From CALFVT01 sp039989855 (lineage in GTDB: Bacteria; Pseudomonadota; Alphaproteobacteria; Caulobacterales; Maricaulaceae), in contig JBDXGZ010000026.1 in assembly GCA_039989855.1 (NCBI GenBank), positions 128,331 to 192,330 of the forward strand: a stretch of DNA of 64,000 nucleotides. The letters are read 5' to 3'. Below the pieces are notes generated by a model that had not been told where the DNA came from, made no database searches, and saw nothing but the letters and a program-made list of their open reading frames with translations. Positions 1 through 7,312 of this stretch are shown here, piece by piece. Within the stretch, counting starts at the first letter, position 1; each line of letters opens with the position of its first letter. Position numbers and translations under genes: made by a program.

Positions 1-81
1 GACGCTTACCGCGCCTTCCGAGGTCGTGACGCCAAAATCGGGGCGTTAATGCGCGACCGCGGTTTCCCAGTTCCTGAGTAA
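1..81 (+). CDS. C-terminal end of an M3-family peptidyl-dipeptidase (partial)
   Basis: Only the last 26 codons are in the window, open from base 1 and ending in TAA at 79-81. The tail contains YRAFRGRDA followed by LMRDRGF, which resembles the C-terminus of Dcp-type M3 zinc oligopeptidases, where a Y-x-x-FRGR motif precedes a conserved LxRxRG close to the stop. The HExxH zinc site lies outside the window, so the assignment rests on this tail alone. The stop codon shares one base with the start of the next gene (TAATG), which suggests translational coupling. Confidence 0.6.
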   Translation, partial: DAYRAFRGRDAKIGALMRDRGFPVPE

Positions 82-803
82 TGGTTCGCGCGTGGTTCAT
101 TATATGTATGAGCCTGTGCTTTATGACCTTGAGCGCCTGCCAAGTTGAGGCAGGTGCGACAGATTTGACTGAGACGCTTAAGTCGAGCTCCATTTCATTA
201 TCAAACGGGCAAGCCTATCAAGGTGAACCCATATTCTTTCGAATTATAAAGCGTTCGGATGACTTAAAAGGGTTCGGGCGTCTTGAAGCCCATGTTGAGG
301 ATGAAACGGGACTATTCCAATTTTATAAAGCGTGGGATATTTGCACCTATTCTGGCGACCTTGGGCCTAAATTAAAAGAAGGGGACGGCCAGTCTCCCGA
401 AGGCTTTTATTTTGTCAAACGCTCGAGCCTTAATCCTCATTCAAGCTATCATCTTAGCTTCAATCTCGGATTTCCAAATGCTTATGACCGTGCCCATGGG
501 CGTACGGGGAGCTTCCTTATGGTTCACGGCGATTGCGCCTCGATTGGCTGCTACGCTATGACGGATGATAGCATTGAAGAGATTTATACGCTGCTTGAGC
601 AGGCCTTGGATGGCGGACAAGGTTTCGTGCGGGTGCATATCTTTCCGTTTGAAATGACAGATGAAAATTTGTCGAATTACACTGATCATCAATATTTTGA
701 ATTTTGGCAAAACCTGAAAGACGGTTGGGATTGGTTTGAACTCAATAAAAGACCACCGAACGTTCAAATTGTCGAAAAAACCTATTCTTTCAACCATGAC
801 TAA
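81..803 (+). CDS. YafK-like murein L,D-transpeptidase, lipoprotein
   Basis: A 240-residue envelope protein. A hydrophobic N-terminus ends in LSAC, a lipobox with Cys20 as the probable lipidated residue. Around residues 148-160 lies VHGDCASIGCYAM, the YkuD/YafK catalytic signature with His149 and nucleophile Cys157. YafK (DpaA)-type members of this family act on peptidoglycan, in E. coli by cutting Braun lipoprotein off peptidoglycan; which reaction this one performs cannot be read from the sequence. The length fits the family. It starts inside the stop codon of the M3 peptidase gene, so the two are probably co-transcribed. Confidence 0.85.
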   Translation: MVRAWFIICMSLCFMTLSACQVEAGATDLTETLKSSSISLSNGQAYQGEPIFFRIIKRSDDLKGFGRLEAHVEDETGLFQFYKAWDICTYSGDLGPKLKEGDGQSPEGFYFVKRSSLNPHSSYHLSFNLGFPNAYDRAHGRTGSFLMVHGDCASIGCYAMTDDSIEEIYTLLEQALDGGQGFVRVHIFPFEMTDENLSNYTDHQYFEFWQNLKDGWDWFELNKRPPNVQIVEKTYSFNHD

Positions 804-876
804 TAAAATTTACATCTTTAAGGTGTTTTTGTTTAAATCGCGAATCTGTTACCAATTTATTAGGTGTTTTTTTGTC

Positions 877-890
877 TAAACCTTGGTTTA
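877..890. promoter_or_regulatory. 14-bp palindrome upstream of the desaturase gene
   Basis: TAAACCTTGGTTTA is a perfect inverted repeat (6-bp arms, 2-bp spacer) about 43 bp before the desaturase start, within an AT-rich leader. It could be an operator for a lipid-responsive repressor. That is inference from position only; no regulator gene lies next to it. Confidence 0.3.
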
Positions 891-932
891 AGATTGTGAT
901 ACGATTCGATTTTTAACCAGTAGGGTTCTTGA

Positions 933-1949
933 ATGTCTCCAGATAATGTTAAGCTTACAGCACGCGCTTGGTTCGACCGTTTAGCGCCTTACCGTAAGGC
1001 CAGTAATGGGCGTGGCGTTTTTGAATTTGCTTTGACGTTTGGACTTTATGCTTTGCTTAACGCGGCGCTTTATGTGGCTGTTTTGACGGGGCATTATTGG
1101 GCCTTGATTGGGACCCCTATAGGAGCCTTCTTGATCGTAAGGCTTTTCATCATTCAACATGATTGCGGGCACAATTCTTTTCTTTCGACGAAAAAACTAA
1201 ACGATATGTTGGGGCGCGTTTTGGGTGTCCTGACCTTTACACCTTATGATATGTGGCGTCGTGATCACGCATTGCACCACTCTTTCTCGGGTAACCTCGA
1301 ATTACGCGGTGTTGGCGGTGATATTAAGACACTAACTGTGGAAGAGTACCGCGCTTTGACACCGTTCAAGCGGTTTGGCTATCGTCTCTACCGTAGTCCG
1401 ATTACGCTTTTTGCTCTTGCGCCTGCCTATCTTTATTTACTTCAGCAACGAATTCCCTTTGGACAGTGGACAAAGAAAATGCCGTGGCTGAGCACGATGG
1501 GCACGAATATCGGCATGTTAGTTCTCTACGGCGCTATTATCGCACTTGTGGGCTGGAAGGCCTTTTTGATCGTGCAAATTCCAATCGTTTGTTTGGGGGG
1601 CTCTATTGGTATTTGGCTGTTTTATGTTCAACATCAATTTGATGAAACCCATTGGTCACGTAAACCCGAATGGACCCGCGAGCATGCGGCACTTTACGGG
1701 AGCTCTTATTATGTCCTGCCGAAGCCGCTGATGTGGCTTACAGGGAATATCGGTATTCATCATGTGCATCATCTGTCAGCGCGTGTACCGTTTTATAATT
1801 TACATAAGACGCTGAAGGCCTTTCCAGAGCTCAACAATATGAACCGCCTGAGCTTGAAAGATAGTTTTGCTTGCACACGCCTCGCCCTTTGGGACGAAGC
1901 GAAGGGTAAGCTTTTATCCTTCCGTGAGGCCCGCGCGCAATTGGCGTAG
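933..1949 (+). CDS. Membrane fatty acid desaturase (omega-6/DesA type)
   Basis: A 338-residue integral membrane di-iron desaturase. The three histidine boxes are intact: HDCGH (residues 76-80), HALHH (112-116) and HHVHH (276-280). Hydrophobic spans lie at about 31-75, 157-172 and 190-232, so the boxes face the cytoplasm as in acyl-lipid desaturases. The family introduces cis double bonds into membrane acyl chains using ferredoxin or a similar donor. It stands alone with its own AT-rich leader and an upstream palindrome. Substrate and double-bond position cannot be read from the sequence. Confidence 0.9.
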   Translation: MSPDNVKLTARAWFDRLAPYRKASNGRGVFEFALTFGLYALLNAALYVAVLTGHYWALIGTPIGAFLIVRLFIIQHDCGHNSFLSTKKLNDMLGRVLGVLTFTPYDMWRRDHALHHSFSGNLELRGVGGDIKTLTVEEYRALTPFKRFGYRLYRSPITLFALAPAYLYLLQQRIPFGQWTKKMPWLSTMGTNIGMLVLYGAIIALVGWKAFLIVQIPIVCLGGSIGIWLFYVQHQFDETHWSRKPEWTREHAALYGSSYYVLPKPLMWLTGNIGIHHVHHLSARVPFYNLHKTLKAFPELNNMNRLSLKDSFACTRLALWDEAKGKLLSFREARAQLA

Positions 1950-1985
1950 TCTTATTTAACTTCCGGTCTTGAACCATTCTTATGC

Positions 1986-2013
1986 AAAAAAAAACCGCCT
2001 CAAGAGAGACGGC
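1986..2013 (-). terminator. Rho-independent terminator of rpsU
   Basis: On the minus strand an imperfect GC-rich hairpin (arms at 1995-2001 and 2007-2013, one mismatch) is followed by a run of nine T, about 25 bp after the rpsU stop codon. Confidence 0.8.
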
Positions 2014-2038
2014 TTATCGGACTAAAAAGTTAAAGCGC

Positions 2039-2275
2039 TTAAGTGCGCGGCTTTCGCTTTTTGCTTGGGATTAATCCCTCGATTTGAGCACGCTTACGAG
2101 CGAGCTTACGCGCACGACGAACAGCTTCAGCTTGTTCACGGACGCGTTTTTCAGATGGCTTTTCATAGTGTTTGCGGGCCTTCATCTCGCGCAGGATACC
2201 TTCGTTTTGAAGCTTCTTTTTGAGAGCGCGTAATGCCTGATCGACATTGTTCTGGCGTACGTAAATTTCTACCAT
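2039..2275 (-). CDS. rpsU: 30S ribosomal protein S21
   Basis: A 78-residue, very basic protein matching bacterial S21. It begins MVEIYVRQNNVDQALRALKK, continues with the conserved LQNEGILREMKARKHYEKPS segment, and ends in an Arg/Lys-rich tail of the longer alphaproteobacterial kind. S21 sits in the small-subunit platform near the anti-Shine-Dalgarno region and helps initiation. The gene is monocistronic, with its own terminator. Confidence 0.97.
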   Translation of the reverse strand: MVEIYVRQNNVDQALRALKKKLQNEGILREMKARKHYEKPSEKRVREQAEAVRRARKLARKRAQIEGLIPSKKRKPRT

Positions 2276-2468
2276 GTTTAAAACCGTTATCTTTCTAAAG
2301 TCCGTTATGCTTAAACGTCAAAAGCCTCGCTCACATGCGAGGCCTGCTCAGTTGTTGCGCGGCTTGTAGCGACTCTTTATCGGGCCGTAAAGCCATGAAT
2401 GGCATAAAATCATCATTATATACCCGAAATAACGTGATTTTGATCGTATAACTTGCCAAAAGCGACCT

Positions 2469-3428
2469 ATGACACTGTTTAATACGCCGCAATACTACCG
2501 CCATGACGGCTTGAAACTCGCCTATTATGAGGCAGGTCCGAAAGGCGGCCCGCCGATTCTATTGCTCCACGGTTGGCCCGAGCTGGCTTTTTCATGGTCG
2601 AACCAAATGCCAGTTTTGGCACAAGCAGGATACCGCGCTATCGCCGTCGACTTGCGCGGGTTCGGCCATAGCGACGCCCCCCACGGCGCCCCCCATTACG
2701 GCATTGCCCAAATCGTCGCTGACCTCGAAGCCCTGTTGGATCATTTACAAATTCCAAAGGCCGTCTTGCTCGGTCATGATTGGGGCGGCATCATTGTCTG
2801 GCACGCGGCGCGTTTTTTATCCAAACGCGTCAGCCACGTCATCAGCCTATCGACCCCGCACGTAAAGTTAGCCCCGATTGACCCGATAGAGATTTTCCGT
2901 AAGCGCTTCGGCGACGATCATTATTTCGTCGACTTTTGCGACCATGTGGGACGCGCCGAAGCTCTGTTTTCCCGTGACGTCGAGGCCTTTTTTAAACTCA
3001 TGTTTCGCTCCGCCCCAATAGGTGCAACACTCGCGGCGGAGCATACGCATATCCCGAAAAAATACGCCGAATATCTCGCCGCCGGTGCGCCAGACCTGCC
3101 CGGTCAATTTATGCTCCTCGAGGCGCGTGATTATTACGTCCGCAGCTATAAGCGCTCGGGCTTTCACGGCGGGCTTAATCTCTACCGTAACACAAGCCCC
3201 AACTGGCGCTTGGGAGAGGGGCTATCTTTACATATCCCCCAACCGAGCTTGATGGTCTCTGCGCGGGAAGATTTATTTCTCCCGCCTGAAACCACAGCAC
3301 ACATGGACGAGATTGTCCCCGACCTTGAACGGCATATTATTGAGAATTGCGGCCACTGGATCATGTGGGAACAGCCGACACTTTTAAACGACCTCCTCTT
3401 GGATTGGCTATCGCGCCGCGTGGGGTAA
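2469..3428 (+). CDS. Alpha/beta hydrolase of the soluble epoxide hydrolase type
   Basis: A 319-residue alpha/beta-hydrolase. HGWPE (34-38) provides the oxyanion-hole motif, RGFGHS follows at 63-68, and the nucleophile elbow is GHDWGG (102-107) with Asp104. The HGWPE plus GHDWGG pair separates epoxide hydrolases and related haloalkane dehalogenases from Ser esterases. A late acidic residue (SARED) and the catalytic His in NCGHWIMWEQP complete the triad. Cap-domain tyrosines are plausible but I did not assign them. GC at third positions looks higher than in neighbouring genes. The natural substrate is unknown. Confidence 0.85.
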   Translation: MTLFNTPQYYRHDGLKLAYYEAGPKGGPPILLLHGWPELAFSWSNQMPVLAQAGYRAIAVDLRGFGHSDAPHGAPHYGIAQIVADLEALLDHLQIPKAVLLGHDWGGIIVWHAARFLSKRVSHVISLSTPHVKLAPIDPIEIFRKRFGDDHYFVDFCDHVGRAEALFSRDVEAFFKLMFRSAPIGATLAAEHTHIPKKYAEYLAAGAPDLPGQFMLLEARDYYVRSYKRSGFHGGLNLYRNTSPNWRLGEGLSLHIPQPSLMVSAREDLFLPPETTAHMDEIVPDLERHIIENCGHWIMWEQPTLLNDLLLDWLSRRVG

Positions 3429-3993
3429 GTGACATTCAGGCACGCGAAAATATCTCACGGTTTTAAAGCCATAAGGTGGACAGTCTGCGAAGGTCTCCAT
3501 TACGATGGCTACCGATTATCTATGTGTTTTACGCAATGGATATCAGACGCACTTTGAGCCTGACCTTTCCGCAATACGGAAAGTCCTTCGCAACAGTTGG
3601 CTTTTTCAAAGGCCCTAGACAACGATCTGGTCTAGGTCATCACAGCTTTCACCTTATCCTTGGTTTTTCTCCAAGCGATTACAGGGCGTTCGGCTATTCT
3701 GGCAGGGGCGTTACTCCCGCTGATTATAGCACCAACCGTCCAACCACAATGAAGTTAACGTGCACATCACCGTCCGTGTGATCGGAACGAGATTAAGATA
3801 GGGCCTTTTCAACACCCGTGGATATATCTTGGCCTTTTTGTCTCGAAATTTGATTGATAATCAAATTTAAAAAAGACCAAGATAAAAGCAAAGCGAGGGG
3901 GATGATGCAGTGATTATGAAGGCTTAATCATTAAAGCGAGACGCTTCTTGATGATCTTTCTTCACCCGTCACCCTCGGGCCTGACCCGAGGGT
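3429..3993. other. Gene-free stretch with several stem-loops; possible structured RNA or gene remnant
   Basis: About 560 bp without a convincing gene. The longest open frame on the plus strand (3476-3781) has no recognisable motif and a composition unlike its neighbours. Four perfect inverted repeats stand out: CTTTCCG/CGGAAAG (3565-3583), CCTAGAC/GTCTAGG (3614-3636), a shorter CTTGG/CCAAG pair near 3660, and AAATTTGATT/AATCAAATTT with a 3-base loop (3846-3868). I looked for tmRNA, RNase P, SRP and 6S landmarks on both strands and found none. It could be a structured non-coding RNA or the remains of a decayed gene. Confidence 0.35.
3971..3993. repeat. Palindromic repeat copy 1 (ACCCTCGGG / CCCGAGGGT)
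   Basis: Perfect 9-bp inverted repeat with the 5-base loop CCTGA. A closely similar copy lies at 4372-4394 and a related palindrome at 4317-4339. The stop codon of the adjacent GIY-YIG gene abuts this repeat. Short GC-rich palindromes like this are dispersed in many alphaproteobacterial genomes. Confidence 0.8.
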
Positions 3994-4296
3994 CTATCCG
4001 TCAACAATCGCCGCACCTGTTTCTGGGCACAGCCTATGCAAATGGGGGTTATGCGTTTCAATCAATTCGATCTTCCACTGTCGTCGCCAACTCTTCAAAT
4101 TTTTCTCTCGCTGTATAGCGGATTGCATGGTCTCGTGATGTTCAAACCAAACGAGGCGTTTAACGTCGTAGCGCGCCGTAAACCCTGATGTGGATTTATG
4201 ATGCAGCCAATCCCGCTCCGCGAGTTGCGACGTTACGCCAATATAGATCGTGCCGCGAACGCCTGACGTCATCATATATACACAAGGTTGAAACAT
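3994..4296 (-). CDS. GIY-YIG nuclease superfamily protein
   Basis: About 100 residues. The GIY-YIG core is visible as VYMM, then GTIYIGVTSQLAERDWLHH, with a downstream acidic/basic stretch ending KNLKSWRRQWKIELIE, as in small UPF0213/YhbQ-like endonuclease-fold proteins. The first Tyr is in CVYMM and the second motif is YIG. A longer frame opens at a TTG (4329), but that start lies inside a palindromic repeat; the ATG at 4296, directly before FQPCVYMM, fits the family. The gene is bracketed by palindromes on both sides. The family has a DNA-nicking fold, but the cellular role of these small members is not established. Confidence 0.8.
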   Translation of the reverse strand: MFQPCVYMMTSGVRGTIYIGVTSQLAERDWLHHKSTSGFTARYDVKRLVWFEHHETMQSAIQREKNLKSWRRQWKIELIETHNPHLHRLCPETGAAIVDG

Positions 4297-4316
4297 AGCG
4301 CATTGTGGCGGGATGG

Positions 4317-4339
4317 ATCCTAGGGTCAAGCCCTAGGAT
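4317..4339. repeat. Palindromic repeat copy 2 (ATCCTAGGG / CCCTAGGAT)
   Basis: Perfect 9-bp inverted repeat with the 5-base loop TCAAG, just upstream of the GIY-YIG start. Arm length and loop length are the same as in the copies at 3971-3993 and 4372-4394. Confidence 0.8.
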
Positions 4340-4371
4340 GACGAAAGGAGGAAGACCCCGCCACACACGTC

Positions 4372-4394
4372 ACCCTCGGGCCTGACCCAAGGGT
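4372..4394. repeat. Palindromic repeat copy 3 (ACCCTCGGG / CCCAAGGGT)
   Basis: Near-identical to copy 1, with the same left arm and loop and one changed base in the right arm that still allows a G:T pair. It lies in the same orientation as copy 1, on the other side of the GIY-YIG gene. Confidence 0.75.
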
Positions 4395-4527
4395 CCATCA
4401 GGAGGCTTACGGTAGACGGCTAATAAGAGGGTGGGTTTTGAAAAAATTTTTAAGGCTAGGAGCCAAGTGATTTTGATTAAAGTAAATACCTCGCTATATT
4501 TTATTAATTGTCATATGCTCCCTTTAT

Positions 4528-4803
4528 ATGAGCCGCAAAACACCTCCCATTACTGATGATAATGTTGTTCAAATTGTTTTCTATAAAAGCGACGAGCTGA
4601 CGACTGATCTTATTTGTTGCGATATTACCATAAATTCAGCAACGGGCCCGTTGGTGTGGTTTTTACATGAAGAGGCCGATGAATGGGAAGACGTATTATT
4701 AGAAATGAAAGCCTTGCCTGAATTTGATGTAGATTGGTTCGTAAAAGTTGCGTGTCCTGCATTTTCAGAAAATAGAACAATCGCTTTTGGTGAAAAAATT
4801 TAA
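4528..4803 (+). CDS. Small protein of unknown function
   Basis: 91 residues, acidic, no signal peptide or membrane segment. I do not recognise the family. A Trp- and acid-rich middle (VWFLHEEADEWEDVLLEM) stands out. The gene is more AT-rich than its neighbours and lies alone in a repeat-rich stretch between the GIY-YIG unit and hppA, so it may be accessory. The ATG at 4528 has no clear ribosome binding site (CCTTTATATGAG), so it is a prediction only. Confidence 0.5.
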   Translation: MSRKTPPITDDNVVQIVFYKSDELTTDLICCDITINSATGPLVWFLHEEADEWEDVLLEMKALPEFDVDWFVKVACPAFSENRTIAFGEKI

Positions 4804-4885
4804 AATGTCTCTCTATCAACTCCCCACGCCCAAAAAAGAATCTCCTTGACGCTCGGGCGTTAAATTCTTACCATTTTGTCATTAC

Positions 4886-4964
4886 CGCGAAGGGAAGCGA
4901 ATTTATTCGGCCAACTTCAATTTTCGCGAAGGGAAGCGGGGCGCCAAAGCTTCGGCCAACTTCA
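4886..4964. repeat. Two direct repeat units upstream of hppA
   Basis: CGCGAAGGGAAGCG followed by TTCGGCCAACTTCA occurs twice: at 4886-4899 plus 4906-4919, and again at 4925-4938 plus 4951-4964. The two blocks are identical in both copies while the spacer differs in length and sequence (6 versus 12 bases). The repeats end about 60 bp before the hppA start. Confidence 0.8.
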
Positions 4965-5024
4965 TAAACAAATGAGTCTGAGCATGTGGGGCGAACCTGT
5001 GGCCGGGCTATATGGGAGGGGTTT

Positions 5025-7130
5025 ATGACTCTATATCTAATTATAGGAGCCGGTGTTTTAGCTGTGCTCTACGGCATTTGGGCGCGCGCCAGCTTAATGA
5101 AAGCGTCTACAGGCAATGAACGTATGAATGAAATCGCAGGTGCGATTCAGGAAGGCGCGAAGGCTTATCTTAATAAACAATATAAAACTATCGCTATTGT
5201 TGGCGTGGTTGTGGCGATCCTTTTATTCGTCCTCTTTAAAAATGCGATTGCCCCTGTTGGCTTTATCATTGGTGCTGTGTTGTCAGGCATTGCCGGTTAT
5301 GTCGGCATGTTGGTTTCTGTACAGGCCAATGTTCGCACAACCGAAGCGTCGCGCACATCGCTTGGCGCAGGCTTGAACATTGCGTTCAAAGCGGGCGCAA
5401 TTACAGGCATGTTGGTTGCAGGCTTAGCGTTGTTGGGTCTGGCAGGATATTATTACATCCTAACAGGTGTGATGGGCCACGGCTCCAATAGTCGCGAAGT
5501 GATTGACGGGCTTGTGTCCTTGTCACTCGGTGCGTCTTTGATTTCTGTCTTTGCGCGTCTCGGCGGCGGTATCTTCACAAAAGGTGCTGACGTGGGCGGC
5601 GACTTGGTCGGTAAAGTCGAAGCGGGTATTCCCGAAGATGATCCGCGTAACCCGGCTACGATTGCCGATAATGTTGGTGATAATGTCGGTGACTGTGCGG
5701 GTATGGCGGCTGACTTGTTTGAAACTTATGTGGTGACCATTGCGGCGACCATGGTTCTCGGGTCTATCCTATTTGGAACGATTGACTCTTTGGCGCTTTA
5801 TCCGATGGCGATTGCTGCGGTGTGTATTGTGACATCGATTATCGGGACGTTTTTCGTTAAGCTCGGTAAGGGCTCTGAAAATGTGATGGGCGCGCTTTAT
5901 AAGGGTTTGATTGCAACGGGCGTTTTGTCCGCGGGTGCGATTTACCTTGTGACCATGCAAACGGTTGGTATGGGCGAGATTGAAGGCACAGGATTTTCTG
6001 GCTTAGACCTCTTTGTCTGTTCACTGATCGGTCTTGTCATCACAGGCGCGATTGTCGTGATTACGGAATATTACACAGGGACTAAATATAAGCCTGTGCA
6101 ATCCGTCGCGGCTGCGTCTGAATCTGGACATGGTACGAACGTTATCCAAGGTCTTGCGGTCTCTATGGAAGCGACAGCTATTCCCGTTTTGATTATTGTC
6201 TTCGGGATTATCGCAACCTACTCAACGGCTGACCTTTACGGTATCGCGATTGCCGTAACGGCGATGCTCGGTGTTGCGGGTATGATTGTTGCGCTTGATG
6301 CGTTTGGTCCTGTTACGGATAATGCTGGCGGGATTGCTGAGATGGCTGAACTCCCAAGTGAAGTGCGTAATACAACGGACGCGCTTGATGCGGTGGGTAA
6401 CACAACCAAAGCGGTGACCAAGGGCTACGCCATTGCGTCGGCAGGTTTGGGTGCGTTGGTACTCTTTGCAGCCTATTATAAGGACGTGGAATATTTCGCA
6501 CGTATCGCCGAGCCGAGAAGTTTCTTCCACGACATGGGTGATTTGACCTTTAGTTTGACCGACCCCTACGTGATTGTGGGTCTGTTTATCGGCGGCATGT
6601 TGCCATATTTGTTCGGCGCATGGTCGATGCAATCTGTGGGCCGTGCTGCGGCTGCGATTGTTGAAGAAGTCCGTCGTCAGTTCAAAGCTGATCCGGGTAT
6701 CATGGCCGGCACAAGCCGTCCTGACTATGCTAAGGCGGTTGACCTTCTGACAGGTGCAGCGATTAAAGAAATGATCAAGCCAAGCTTGCTACCGATCTTT
6801 GCGCCGATTGTCCTGTTTTTTGCTGTGAAGTTTATTTCAGGAAGTAATGCTCATGCGATTTCTGCTCTCGGTGCGATGCTTCTCGGTGTGATTGTCACAG
6901 GTCTGTTTGTTGCACTGTCTATGACAGCGGGCGGCGGCGCTTGGGATAATGCCAAGAAATATATCGAAGATGGTCACCACGGCGGTAAGGGCTCTGACGC
7001 TCATAAGGCTTCCGTGACAGGTGATACAGTTGGCGATCCTTATAAGGATACAGCTGGCCCTGCGGTCAATCCGATGATTAAGATCACCAATATCATTGCC
7101 TTGCTCTTAATCGCGGTCCTCGCGCACTAA
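5025..7130 (+). CDS. hppA: K+-independent H+-translocating membrane pyrophosphatase
   Basis: About 701 residues with some 16 membrane spans. It hydrolyses pyrophosphate and pumps protons across the inner membrane. Signatures seen: KGADVGGDLVGKVEAGIPED and the following DNVGDNVGDCAGMAADLFE (substrate and Mg binding), GGAWDNAKKYIE, and GDTVGDPYKDTAGPAVNPMI near the C-terminus. In the ion-determining segment the sequence is GNTTKAVT: a Lys where K+-dependent enzymes have Ala, and Thr three residues later, which marks the K+-independent class. The start is set at 5025 because GGGAGGGG lies 3 bases upstream; a longer frame to 4986 lacks such a site. A strong terminator follows. Confidence 0.97.
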   Translation: MTLYLIIGAGVLAVLYGIWARASLMKASTGNERMNEIAGAIQEGAKAYLNKQYKTIAIVGVVVAILLFVLFKNAIAPVGFIIGAVLSGIAGYVGMLVSVQANVRTTEASRTSLGAGLNIAFKAGAITGMLVAGLALLGLAGYYYILTGVMGHGSNSREVIDGLVSLSLGASLISVFARLGGGIFTKGADVGGDLVGKVEAGIPEDDPRNPATIADNVGDNVGDCAGMAADLFETYVVTIAATMVLGSILFGTIDSLALYPMAIAAVCIVTSIIGTFFVKLGKGSENVMGALYKGLIATGVLSAGAIYLVTMQTVGMGEIEGTGFSGLDLFVCSLIGLVITGAIVVITEYYTGTKYKPVQSVAAASESGHGTNVIQGLAVSMEATAIPVLIIVFGIIATYSTADLYGIAIAVTAMLGVAGMIVALDAFGPVTDNAGGIAEMAELPSEVRNTTDALDAVGNTTKAVTKGYAIASAGLGALVLFAAYYKDVEYFARIAEPRSFFHDMGDLTFSLTDPYVIVGLFIGGMLPYLFGAWSMQSVGRAAAAIVEEVRRQFKADPGIMAGTSRPDYAKAVDLLTGAAIKEMIKPSLLPIFAPIVLFFAVKFISGSNAHAISALGAMLLGVIVTGLFVALSMTAGGGAWDNAKKYIEDGHHGGKGSDAHKASVTGDTVGDPYKDTAGPAVNPMIKITNIIALLLIAVLAH

Positions 7131-7158
7131 GTCAGCTTGATATCACCAGATCTTTTAA

Positions 7159-7194
7159 CCCCGCCCTTGGGATTATCTCGAGGGCGGGTTTTTT
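7159..7194 (+). terminator. Rho-independent terminator of hppA
   Basis: CCCGCCCT and AGGGCGGG form a GC-rich stem followed by six T, 28 bp after the hppA stop. The loop region (TTGGGATTATCTCG) resembles a sequence in the terminator-like element at 9836-9887. Confidence 0.9.
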
Positions 7195-7312
7195 ATTGAG
7201 GGGACGGGAGATGGTGTCACTTTCATTTTACTATATTTTAAACGTTAATTTCGTTATTAAAAATGAATAGACATATGGGCGTGCCATAATGTGCCGCTGG
7301 AATAGGATAATT

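Noticed and set aside
441..797. Open frame on the minus strand, antisense to the YafK-like gene
   Set aside because: No motifs, no ribosome binding site, and the sense frame has a full catalytic signature.
3476..3781. 101-codon frame as a gene
   Set aside because: No recognisable motif, strange composition, and the DNA is dominated by stem-loops; described as part of the gene-free stretch instead.
3480..3800. tmRNA, RNase P RNA, SRP RNA or 6S RNA
   Set aside because: I looked for the conserved landmarks of each on both strands and found none. GGAAAGTCC occurs near 3578 but without the rest of the RNase P core.
4297..4329. TTG start of the GIY-YIG gene at 4329
   Set aside because: It lies inside a palindromic repeat; the ATG at 4296 matches the family N-terminus.
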